A stretch of DNA of 64,000 bases, taken from the NCBI RefSeq assembly GCF_013369485.1, contig NZ_JABWEB010000016.1:1-64000 (forward strand), given 5' to 3'. The DNA comes from Massilia sp. BJB1822. GTDB lineage: Bacteria; Pseudomonadota; Gammaproteobacteria; Burkholderiales; Burkholderiaceae_D. The translations under genes were made by a program, and so were the position numbers. Positions within the stretch are counted from its first letter, which is position 1, and each line of letters begins with the position of its first letter. This document shows, piece after piece, positions 35,054 to 43,298 of the stretch. The notes under the pieces were generated by a model that had not been told where the DNA came from, searched no databases, and was given only the letters and a program-made list of their open reading frames with translations.

Positions 35054-37333
35054 ATGGCCAAACGACGTGAAGTGCCCGGCATCAGGGAATATGACGCTCC
35101 TGGTGGTGGCTGGGGAGCGTTGCGCGCCACCGCGCAAGCGGTACATGACCAGATGGATGCCGTCAAGGCGCCGATCACCTTGTTGCGAACCAACCAGCCC
35201 ACGGGATTCGACTGCCCAGGCTGCGCCTGGCCGGACAAGGAGCATCGCTCGACGTTTCAGTTCTGCGAGAATGGCGCCAAGGCGGTCACCTGGGAGGCCA
35301 CCAACAAGCGGGTGACACCGGACTTTTTCCAGCAACACACCGTTACCCAGCTGTTAATGAAGTCGGACTATGAGCTTGAGGATAATGGCCGTCTCACGCA
35401 TCCCATGGTCTACGATGCCGCCTCGGACAAGTATGTGCCGGTGGGATGGGAACAGGCATTCGCCCGCATTGGCGAAATCCTGCGCGCACTCCCGCCTGAG
35501 CAGGTGGACTTCTATACCTCGGGACGGGCCTCCAACGAGGCCGCCTACCTGTTTCAGCTGTTCGCGCGCGAGTACGGTAGCAATAATTTCCCGGATTGCT
35601 CGAATATGTGCCATGAAGCGACCAGCGTGGGCTTGCCGCAGTCGATTGGCATCGGCAAAGGCACCGTGACGCTGGACGATTTCGAGCATTGCGATCTGAT
35701 TATCGCCATCGGCCACAATCCAGGAACCAACCACCCCCGTATGATGGGTACCCTGCATGAGGCGGCACGACGCGGCGTGCAGATCATCGTCTTCAATCCC
35801 CTGCGCGAGCGTGCCCTGGAACGCTTTGCCGATCCACAGAACTGGCTGGAGATGGCCACTTACGGCTCGACCAAGATCGCCTCGACGTATTTCATGGTCG
35901 ATGGCGGCGGCGATGCCGCGGCGCTACTGGGCATCATCAAGATCCTGCTCGACATGGAAGAGCGGCAGGGCAATGTGCTCGACCAGGACTTCATCAAGAA
36001 TTACACGGAGGGTTTCGATGCGTTCTGCGCCGGCGTCAAAGCCACCGCCTGGGACGACATCGAAAAGGCCAGCGGCCTGACCCAGGCCGACCTGCAGGAA
36101 GTCGCCACCGCCTATGCCCAATCAAAAGCCACCATCGTCACCTACGGGATGGGCGTGACCCAGCACAGCCGGGGCACGGCCAATGTGCGCCTGATTGCGG
36201 ACCTACTCATGCTGCGCGGGAATTATGGCAAACCTGGCGCCGGTATCTGTCCCCTGCGGGGCCACTCCAACGTGCAGGGCAACCGCACGGTCGGCATCAC
36301 CGAGAAGCCATCCGAAGCGTTCCTACAGGCCATGGAGAAGGCGTTTGGTTTCACACATCTGTCCCGGCATCATGGGCGCGATGCGGTGCGCACCATGCAG
36401 GCCATGGTCAACGGCGCTTGCAAGGCCCTGCTCTGCCTGGGCGGAAATTTTGCCGTGGCCCTGCCCGACCCTGAGCAAAGCTTCAGCGCCATGGGGAAGC
36501 TCGATTTGAGCGTGCATATCGGAACCAAGCTGAACCGCTCGCACCTCCTGGTGGGCAAGGAAAGCTACCTCTTTCCCTGCCTAGGCCGGACGGAGCTTGA
36601 CCTGCAGGCGGGTGGACCGCAATCGGTGACGGTCGAAGACTCAATGTCCATGGTGCACGCCTCGGCCGGCAAACTGCCGCCTGCATCGGAGCAACTGCGC
36701 TCGGAACCGGCCATCATTGCGGGCATGGCGCGCGCAACGCTACCCAAGAGCAAAGTGCCCTGGCCGGAGCTGATCGAAGACTACGACAGGATCCGCCATC
36801 TGATCGAGCTGACCGTGCCGGGTTTTGAAAATTTCAATGCCCGCATCCGTGTCCCTGGCGGCTTCCAGCTATCGGTGCCCCCCATGCAGCGCCATTTCGC
36901 CACGCCCACGGGCAAGGCGGTCTTCTCGGTCTACGGCGGCGTCAAGGAAGATGCCGATGTTCTGGGCGGCGAAAACATCCTGCGCCTGATCACCCTGCGC
37001 AGCCATGACCAGTACAACACGACGATCTACGCCATGGATGACCGCTATCGCGGCGTGTTCGGCCGGCGCGATATCCTGTTCATGAACGAAGAAGACCTTG
37101 CAGCAAACGGACTGGAACACGGCGACCTGGTCGATATAGAAACAGCCCTGCCGGGGCGCGCCCTGCGCCTGGAAAACATCACCGCGATCGCCTACAAGAT
37201 CGCGCGCGGGTCAGTAGGCGCTTATTACCCGGAAGCGAACGTGCTGATCCCGCTCGATTACATCGACAAGGAGAGTGGAACGCCTTCCTATAAATCGGTG
37301 CCGGTCCGGGTGATGCGCCGTGGAGCAGCTTGA
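35054..37333 (+). CDS. FdhF/YdeP-family molybdopterin oxidoreductase
   Basis: 759 residues of the formate-dehydrogenase-like molybdopterin family. An FDCPGC pair near Cys54/Cys57 replaces the usual four-Cys cluster motif, as in YdeP-type proteins. SNMCHEATSVGL with Cys186 marks the candidate metal ligand in place of selenocysteine. IAIGHNPGTNHPRMM, GNYGKPGAGICPLRGHSNVQG and a C-terminal molydopterin-binding domain (residues ~640-750) follow. The bd-oxidase gene starts inside its last codons, and fdhD lies 3.4 kb away, so electrons may pass to quinone and then to the oxidase. The substrate is not established; some relatives act in acid resistance. Confidence 0.9.
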   Translation: MAKRREVPGIREYDAPGGGWGALRATAQAVHDQMDAVKAPITLLRTNQPTGFDCPGCAWPDKEHRSTFQFCENGAKAVTWEATNKRVTPDFFQQHTVTQLLMKSDYELEDNGRLTHPMVYDAASDKYVPVGWEQAFARIGEILRALPPEQVDFYTSGRASNEAAYLFQLFAREYGSNNFPDCSNMCHEATSVGLPQSIGIGKGTVTLDDFEHCDLIIAIGHNPGTNHPRMMGTLHEAARRGVQIIVFNPLRERALERFADPQNWLEMATYGSTKIASTYFMVDGGGDAAALLGIIKILLDMEERQGNVLDQDFIKNYTEGFDAFCAGVKATAWDDIEKASGLTQADLQEVATAYAQSKATIVTYGMGVTQHSRGTANVRLIADLLMLRGNYGKPGAGICPLRGHSNVQGNRTVGITEKPSEAFLQAMEKAFGFTHLSRHHGRDAVRTMQAMVNGACKALLCLGGNFAVALPDPEQSFSAMGKLDLSVHIGTKLNRSHLLVGKESYLFPCLGRTELDLQAGGPQSVTVEDSMSMVHASAGKLPPASEQLRSEPAIIAGMARATLPKSKVPWPELIEDYDRIRHLIELTVPGFENFNARIRVPGGFQLSVPPMQRHFATPTGKAVFSVYGGVKEDADVLGGENILRLITLRSHDQYNTTIYAMDDRYRGVFGRRDILFMNEEDLAANGLEHGDLVDIETALPGRALRLENITAIAYKIARGSVGAYYPEANVLIPLDYIDKESGTPSYKSVPVRVMRRGAA

Positions 37334-38708
37334 CGCCCTCCTGCTTGCGCGGCTGCAGTTCGCTTTCACCGTGGCCGTGCACATTATCTTCCCGGCGATT
37401 AGCATCGGGATGGCCAGCTTCCTGGCCGTACTCGAATGGCGCCATCTGCTCACCGGCGACCGGGTCTACAAGGACATGTTCCTGTTTTGGTCGAAGATAT
37501 TTGCCATTTCATTCGGTATGGGTGTGGTGTCCGGCGTGGTCATGGCTTACGAGTTCGGCACGAACTGGAGCGAATTCTCGCGCGTGGCCGGCAATATCAC
37601 CGGTCCCCTGCTCACCTACGAGGTGCTGACCGCCTTCTTCCTTGAGGCGGGCTTTCTCGGCGTGATGATCTTCGGCTGGGAACGGGTCGGTCCCAAAGGG
37701 CATTTCTTTGCCACGCTGATGGTGGCTCTGGGCACCTTGATTTCGACCTTCTGGATCCTGTCCTCGAACAGCTTCATGCAAACCCCGCAAGGCCATGCAA
37801 TCGTCGATGGCAGGATCGTGCCCGTGGACTGGCTGAGAGTCATTTTCAACCCCTCCTTCCCTTACCGCCTGGCGCACATGACCATTGCCGCCTTTATCGT
37901 CGCCGGATTCCTCATCGCCGGTTGCGCCGCCTACCATTTGCTCCAGGGACGACGCGACAAACCCGTCAAGCGCAGCTTCTCGATGGCGCTTTGGCTCATG
38001 CTGTTCCTAACCCCGGTGCAGATCCTGGTCGGCGATGCGCATGGCCTGAACACGCTGGAACACCAGCCGGTCAAAATCGCAGCCATCGAAGGGCTGTGGG
38101 AAACCGAAAAGGGCGGCACCGCCTTGAATGCGTTCGGCTGGCCGGATATGGAGGCCGAGCAGACGCGTTACGCCCTGAAGATTCCCCATCTGGGCAGCCT
38201 GATCCTGACGCATAGCTGGGACGGCGAAATCCGTGGCATGAAGGAGTTTCCCAAAGAAGACCGTCCGCCCTCCCCCATCGTGTTCTGGTCGTTCCGGATC
38301 ATGGTCGGCCTGGGGATGCTGATGCTGCTGGTCGCGGTACTGGCCCTGCTGCTGCGCAAGGGAGGCCGGCTCTATGAGGCGCGCTGGTTCCACTGGTTTG
38401 CGCTGGGCATGGCGCCTTCCGGCATCATCGCGCTGATCGCCGGCTGGGTTACCACCGAAGTGGGGCGCCAGCCCTGGACGGTGTACGGCATCCTGCGCAC
38501 GGCCGACTCGGTTTCCCCGATCAGCGCGCAACAAGCCGGGGTGTCGCTGCTGATCTTCGTCGTGGTGTACTTCCTGGTGTTTGGCGCCGGCGTCTATTAC
38601 ATGCTCAAGCTGATGAAAAACGGCCCCATGGAACTGACACCTGACGAATTTTCCCGCCCGAATCCGGTTCTACGCAATCGGCCACTGGACGTGCTGAAGG
38701 GGGAATGA
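37320..38708 (+). CDS. cydA: Cytochrome bd-type (cyanide-insensitive) oxidase subunit I
   Basis: 462 residues. Haem-binding His21 lies in VAVHIIFP and His186 in YRLAHMT; Glu101 and Glu109 in YEVLTAFFLEAGF match the conserved haem/proton-path glutamates. GWVTTEVGRQPW is diagnostic. The Q-loop is short, as in CioA enzymes. The GTG start at 37320 overlaps the upstream oxidoreductase by 14 nt, which suggests coupled translation. It reduces oxygen to water with quinol at the inner membrane. Confidence 0.95.
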   Translation: MEQLDALLLARLQFAFTVAVHIIFPAISIGMASFLAVLEWRHLLTGDRVYKDMFLFWSKIFAISFGMGVVSGVVMAYEFGTNWSEFSRVAGNITGPLLTYEVLTAFFLEAGFLGVMIFGWERVGPKGHFFATLMVALGTLISTFWILSSNSFMQTPQGHAIVDGRIVPVDWLRVIFNPSFPYRLAHMTIAAFIVAGFLIAGCAAYHLLQGRRDKPVKRSFSMALWLMLFLTPVQILVGDAHGLNTLEHQPVKIAAIEGLWETEKGGTALNAFGWPDMEAEQTRYALKIPHLGSLILTHSWDGEIRGMKEFPKEDRPPSPIVFWSFRIMVGLGMLMLLVAVLALLLRKGGRLYEARWFHWFALGMAPSGIIALIAGWVTTEVGRQPWTVYGILRTADSVSPISAQQAGVSLLIFVVVYFLVFGAGVYYMLKLMKNGPMELTPDEFSRPNPVLRNRPLDVLKGE

Positions 38709-38712
38709 AACC

Positions 38713-39723
38713 ATGCAACTCGACCTTGCCGTCATTTGGGCCATCGTCATCGCGCTTGGCGTGCTGATCTATGTGATGCTCGATGGTTTCGATCTGGGCA
38801 TCGGCTTGCTGTTTCCCTTTGTGGAAAGCAAGGAGGAACGCCAGGTCATGCTCAACACGGTCGCGCCAGTATGGGATGGCAACGAAACCTTCCTGGTACT
38901 GGGCGGTGCCGGCCTGTTCGGTGCCTTTCCCATCGTGTACGCGACATTACTGCCGGCGTGCTATTTGCCGCTCATCGTCATGGTGGTCGGCCTGATTTTC
39001 CGTGGTGCGGCATTCGAACTGCGCGCCAAGGCGCGGCGCACCCAGGCACTGTGGGATCTGGCCTTCATCTTCGGCTCCGGCGTGGCCTCGTTCTGCCAGG
39101 GCATCACACTGGGAGCGCTGCTGCAGGGCATCAAGATCGCCAACGGCAAGTTCGTCGGCGGCGCCTTTGACTGGCTGTCCCCATTCAGCGTCTTCTGCGG
39201 GATTGGCGTGCTGGTCACCTACGCGGCGCTGGGATGCGGCTGGCTCATCATGAAGACCGACGGCGAGCTGCAAAGCAAAATGCGCATGGTCATGCGGCCC
39301 CTGGCCGGCGTGCTATTGCTGATCATCGCCATCATCAGCTTATGGACGGTCCTGGGACTGCCCGCCGTGGCGCACCGCTGGTTTGGCAGCGGCTATCTGG
39401 TCTACTTCCTGCCCGTGCCGATTCTGGTGCTGGCCTGCGTCTGGGGCATCTTCAAGACGGTGCGCGAAGGGCACGACACACTGCCTTTCTACTTGACGCT
39501 GGCACTGTGCTTCCTGGGGTTTAGCGGCCTGGTGATCAGTATCTGGCCGAACATCGTTCCACCATCGCTGACCATCTGGGAAGCTTCCTCGAGCCGCGAA
39601 AGCCAGCTGTTTTCCCTGGTCGGCACCTTGATTATCCTGCCGGTTATTTTTGTCTACCACTTTATGCAGTACCGGGTGTTCAAAGGCAAGGTACGGGCGG
39701 GGGATGCCGGCTACCATCACTAG
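38713..39723 (+). CDS. cydB: Cytochrome bd-type oxidase subunit II
   Basis: 336 residues, about eight membrane segments. The start MQLDLAVIWAIVIALGVLIYVMLDGFDLGIG and PVWDGNETFLVLGGAGLFGAFP are signature CydB/CioB blocks. It starts 4 bp after the cydA stop. It pairs with subunit I to form the quinol oxidase. The small third subunit may be the 37-aa gene at 40626-40739, although that gene is on the other strand. Confidence 0.95.
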   Translation: MQLDLAVIWAIVIALGVLIYVMLDGFDLGIGLLFPFVESKEERQVMLNTVAPVWDGNETFLVLGGAGLFGAFPIVYATLLPACYLPLIVMVVGLIFRGAAFELRAKARRTQALWDLAFIFGSGVASFCQGITLGALLQGIKIANGKFVGGAFDWLSPFSVFCGIGVLVTYAALGCGWLIMKTDGELQSKMRMVMRPLAGVLLLIIAIISLWTVLGLPAVAHRWFGSGYLVYFLPVPILVLACVWGIFKTVREGHDTLPFYLTLALCFLGFSGLVISIWPNIVPPSLTIWEASSSRESQLFSLVGTLIILPVIFVYHFMQYRVFKGKVRAGDAGYHH

Positions 39724-39738
39724 CACGGGCGAAGCACC

Positions 39739-40623
39739 ATGATCGTCCGTCCAATGCAAAGCTGGTTCCGCATGCTCTTCATATGGAACGGCTCGGTGCT
39801 GCAAACCATCATGCCCCAGCTGGTCGTAATGGGCCTCTTGAGCACCCTGGCCGTGTTCACCCATGGCCGTATTTTCGGCGAAAAGATCCCCTTGAGTCCC
39901 GCGCCATTCACGCTGTTCGGCCTGACGCTGGCGGTCTTCCTCGTTTTCCGCAACAACGCGAGCTATGCCCGCTTTGTGGAAGCGCGCCAGCTGTGGGGGA
40001 ATTTCCTGATCGCCGCGCGGACTCTGACGTCGCAGCTGCTAAGCTATCTGCCGGCGCAATCGCACCTGGCCGACAGCATCATTGCCAGCGCCTACGCCTT
40101 GAAACATCAGCTACGCCGCACCGATCCAAATCCCGATCTTGTACGGCTGCTGGGCGCCGAGCGCGCCGCCGGATTGCATCACAAGCTGTATCGTCCCGTG
40201 GTCCTGCTGAACGACATCAGGGGGGAATTGAAGGCCACCTCCGAAACAACGCGCTGGATTCTCGATGCGCAGTTAAATGAGCTGGAGCGCTGCGTGGGCG
40301 GGTGCGAGCGCATCGCCTCGACGCCCATCCCCTTTGCCTACAGCGTGCTGCTGCACCGCTCCGTGTACGCCTACTGCGTACTGCTGCCCTTCGGCCTGGT
40401 CGATTCGACGGAATTCTTCACGCCGCTGCTGTGCATCTTCATTTCCTACACGCTGATCGCGCTGGAAGCCATCGCCAACGAGGTCGCCGAACCTTTCGGC
40501 ATGGCGCCCAACGCATTGGCCTTGGACGCCATGGTATGCACCATCGAGCGCTCCGTCCTTGAATTATGCGGCCGCCCGGTGCCGGATGAGGTCAGGCCCG
40601 CCAGTCCGTATCGACTGACCTGA
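39739..40623 (+). CDS. Bestrophin-family anion channel protein
   Basis: 294 residues. The N-terminal RPMQSWFRMLFIWNGSVLQTIMPQLV, FLVFRNNASYARFVEARQLWG and the C-terminal ALEAIANEVAEPFG are the recognised bacterial bestrophin blocks, including the FRNxxSYxRWxEAR-like motif. It would form a pentameric channel in the inner membrane. The start lies 15 bp after cydB, so co-transcription with the oxidase genes is likely. Confidence 0.88.
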   Translation: MIVRPMQSWFRMLFIWNGSVLQTIMPQLVVMGLLSTLAVFTHGRIFGEKIPLSPAPFTLFGLTLAVFLVFRNNASYARFVEARQLWGNFLIAARTLTSQLLSYLPAQSHLADSIIASAYALKHQLRRTDPNPDLVRLLGAERAAGLHHKLYRPVVLLNDIRGELKATSETTRWILDAQLNELERCVGGCERIASTPIPFAYSVLLHRSVYAYCVLLPFGLVDSTEFFTPLLCIFISYTLIALEAIANEVAEPFGMAPNALALDAMVCTIERSVLELCGRPVPDEVRPASPYRLT

Positions 40624-40625
40624 AG

Positions 40626-40739
40626 CTAACTCCTCATCCCGGCGGCATGCATCAGCAGCCTGATGAGAAGCGCCACCACAGCCAGTGCAGCGACGCTTGC
40701 CGTCCACAACAGCACCATCCAGCCAAACCGTTTCCACAT
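40626..40739 (-). CDS. DUF2474-like single-pass micro-protein
   Basis: 37 residues, MWKRFGWMVLLWTASVAALA then a second hydrophobic run and RLLMHAAGMRS. There is one membrane helix with a basic N-terminus. The pattern W-xR-GW-xxL-W-xxSV-A is that of the DUF2474 family, which accompanies CIO-type bd oxidases and parallels CydX. Its ATG overlaps the fdhD stop by ATGA, so it is translated with fdhD rather than with cydAB. The stop is 3 bp from the end of the converging bestrophin gene. Confidence 0.8.
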   Translation of the reverse strand: MWKRFGWMVLLWTASVAALAVVALLIRLLMHAAGMRS

Positions 40740-41569
40740 CACGCGCCTCCCCTGCTGCTGTAAATGGCCGCCGTATAGTCAACGAAGCCATCGGCGCGAC
40801 AGAAGCTCACCAGTTTCAAACCAGCCTGGCGCGCGATGTCGATCGCCAATGTGGTTGGGGCCGAAATCGTCGCCAACATAGGGATGCCCACTCGCGCCGC
40901 CTTCATCACCAGTTCATAGCTCGCACGGCTGGAAAGAAACACAAAACCGGCGCGCATGTCACCCCTGTCCATACACAAACTACCCACGAGCTTATCCAGC
41001 GCATTGTGCCGTCCGACATCCTCGAAAACGCGCAGCACCGCGCCACCCTGGTCGCACCACGCCGCAGCATGAACACAGCCCGTTTCATGCATCAGCGACT
41101 GAAAGCCCGGCAATTCGCTCGCAGCGCGAGCGATCGCTGGACCTATCGGGTCTGGCAAGTCTACGGCCGCGATTAATTGCGGTTCCAAATCGAGTAGGGC
41201 CAGGCTTTCTATCCCACACACGCCGCAGCCGGTACGTCCAGCCAAGGCACGCCGTCGCTCCTTCATCCGCATGAAGCGTTCAGCAGCGATCTCCAATTGG
41301 ACTTCCGCCGCGTTCTGCAACTGATGCGCTTCAACCTCGTAGATCTCCGCAACGCGCTCGACGATCGATTCCGTCAGCGCAAAACCCACTGCCAACGACG
41401 CGAGATCACACGGTGTCGCCATCATCACTGCATGGGAAATACCGTTAATCACAATGGCCACCGGTATTTCCTCGGCAACCAAGTCGGTGCATGGTAATGC
41501 GACACCATCGTGATGCCGGATAATGGGCCGACGCTGATAACCCACCCTCTCCTGGGTATTGTCTTCCAT
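40739..41569 (-). CDS. fdhD: Formate dehydrogenase accessory sulfurtransferase
   Basis: 276 residues from the ATG at 41569. The catalytic pair is in TGCGVCG (CxxC). Further FdhD hallmarks are GFALTESIV, HETGCVHAAAWCD, FEDVGRHNALDKLVG and SSRASYELVMKAARVGIPML. It passes sulfur to the molybdenum cofactor of formate-dehydrogenase-like enzymes. The likely client is the FdhF/YdeP protein encoded at 35054-37333. Confidence 0.93.
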   Translation of the reverse strand: MEDNTQERVGYQRRPIIRHHDGVALPCTDLVAEEIPVAIVINGISHAVMMATPCDLASLAVGFALTESIVERVAEIYEVEAHQLQNAAEVQLEIAAERFMRMKERRRALAGRTGCGVCGIESLALLDLEPQLIAAVDLPDPIGPAIARAASELPGFQSLMHETGCVHAAAWCDQGGAVLRVFEDVGRHNALDKLVGSLCMDRGDMRAGFVFLSSRASYELVMKAARVGIPMLATISAPTTLAIDIARQAGLKLVSFCRADGFVDYTAAIYSSRGGA

Positions 41570-41887
41570 GCAGGACCTCGTGTTTCGGGTGCATACGGCA
41601 AGTCTAGTCAATCGGAAACTTCCGTACAAGCCTGCGGGGCAGCTAGATGCCGCTTTCTGCCAGAGGCAGGAGGTTCCACTTCATGTGCCCAGGAGCGCAT
41701 TTTTTCATGCCCAAGAATCCAAGGTAATGGGCGCCTGGCTATGGGGTGACAATGTGTGACTCTTCCATTCGACTGAGCGGCTATATTTAAAGAGCACGGC
41801 CCGAGTCCTACCTGCAGAAGCACATCAAACTTTCCCGCCGCGCTCCCTCAGCGCGACTACGTCAACGTTTTCCAGTGCGGAGGTTTT
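41570..41887. other. Intergenic divergent promoter region
   Basis: About 320 bp between fdhD (minus) and the haem protein gene (plus). GGAGG at 41880-41884 is the ribosome site of the latter. No protein-like frame was seen in the rest. Confidence 0.5.
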
Positions 41888-43135
41888 ATGGCCAAATCGT
41901 CGTATGGCGCATTGCCGGGCTTGTTGGTAATGCTGTGCCTGAGCGGAGCCAGCAATGCAGCCAATTTCCCCTCCAGCCACGATAAGGTGCCAGCGGGATG
42001 GAAAGGGCCGGTTTTCCGCCTCAGCCAGGCCTATCCGAGCAAGCCCCCAGAAGAATCGCTCCCCTGGGCGGCCATCGACCCTACCGAGCAACCGGAGCAG
42101 TACGCCCAAGCGATGTACGCCTATGTCCTGGAGGGCAACGTCGAAGCCGGATGGAAAGTGCAGAACAATAAGGTGCGCAAGTGGTACCACGTCCCCTGGA
42201 TGCATTACGGCGATAGCGGCCGCGAATTCATTCACGGCATGACGCGTGAGCGCACGACACCTGCGCCGGCCACGCCGGGCAAGGGTGAACTGGGACCGCA
42301 GCAAACCCGCTGCTTCCAGAACTGGGCGGTCGGTTTCTACAATTCCGCGGGCGGGTATCAGGTCGGCAAAATCTGGAAAAAGGCCACCAAGCCCGACGCA
42401 GCGCTGGCCCAGTTTCCCGAGGGGACGGTCGTGGCCAAGCTGTTGTTTACCACGGCGCCCGATACCGAAGTACCCTACCTGAAAAATACCTTTGAATGGG
42501 ACGGCAATATCCACGTCTTTAGCGGCAAAACCTGCCCTTCCGGCGCGCTGGCGCGTAGACCCCAAAAGGTGCGGTTATTGCAACTGGATATGGCGGTGAA
42601 GGATAGCCGCGCGCCCGTCACCGGGTGGGTGTTCGCTACCCTCGCCTACAACGGCGACGCCGCCGGCGTCACGCCGTGGGAGCGCATGAAACTCGTCGGC
42701 GTCATGTGGGGCAACGATCTGAGTCCAGCCCAGCAATGGATCAACACCGCCATCGGCACACCCCAGCATCTGGGCGCAGACGGCCGCCTTAACGGCCCTG
42801 TCGACAATCCGCGCTCATCCTGCATCTCCTGCCACGCCACGGCGCAGACTCCCATGAACTCGCCGATGATCCCGCCGTCGGCGGCCGACGCCCCGCGCTG
42901 GTTCAAGAACTACCCAGGCAACCAGGCTTTCGATGCCGGCTCGCTCCCTACCGACTACTCGCTGCAAGTGTCGATGGGCATACAGAACCTGTTACGCTCA
43001 CAGGCAGCCAAAGCCGGTCCCGGCAAGGTTGCGCCCGAAGAAATGAAACTGCTGCAACGGGCCTTCGATTCCGGCCTCGACCAGCCGCTGCCGGTCACGA
43101 TGAAAGGGACGACGGAGTATCCCGCCGGACGCTGA
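41888..43135 (+). CDS. Secreted single-haem c-type cytochrome-like protein
   Basis: 415 residues. A signal peptide covers ~1-24 (GLLVMLCLSGASNA cut before ANFPSS). One haem-c site, CISCH, lies at residue ~313-317 within a C-terminal stretch. The first 300 residues (KWYHVPWMHYGDSGREFIHGMTRER, NWAVGFYNSAGGYQVG) form a beta-rich region I do not assign to a named enzyme. It is probably periplasmic. Proximity to the redox block suggests electron transfer. It has no operon partner. Confidence 0.8.
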   Translation: MAKSSYGALPGLLVMLCLSGASNAANFPSSHDKVPAGWKGPVFRLSQAYPSKPPEESLPWAAIDPTEQPEQYAQAMYAYVLEGNVEAGWKVQNNKVRKWYHVPWMHYGDSGREFIHGMTRERTTPAPATPGKGELGPQQTRCFQNWAVGFYNSAGGYQVGKIWKKATKPDAALAQFPEGTVVAKLLFTTAPDTEVPYLKNTFEWDGNIHVFSGKTCPSGALARRPQKVRLLQLDMAVKDSRAPVTGWVFATLAYNGDAAGVTPWERMKLVGVMWGNDLSPAQQWINTAIGTPQHLGADGRLNGPVDNPRSSCISCHATAQTPMNSPMIPPSAADAPRWFKNYPGNQAFDAGSLPTDYSLQVSMGIQNLLRSQAAKAGPGKVAPEEMKLLQRAFDSGLDQPLPVTMKGTTEYPAGR

Positions 43136-43246
43136 ACCTGCGGCTCGCTACCGCCGGGCGGGAGCGCCTCACCGCGCCCTGCTGCGACCATCACAAGCTG
43201 ACCTGGTTGCCGACATCGGTCGCCGCCGAACCCAGCATCAGCTGTC

Positions 43247-43269
43247 GGCGCCCCCTCCTAGGGGGCGCC
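43247..43269. terminator. GC-rich hairpin between convergent genes
   Basis: A 9-bp perfect stem GGCGCCCCC / GGGGGCGCC has a five-base loop, between the haem-protein gene and the converging protease gene. It has no T-run, so it is either a weak bidirectional terminator or another RNA structure. Confidence 0.5.
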
Positions 43270-43298
43270 TGCGGAAGCCTCGCACCGAATGGAAACAA

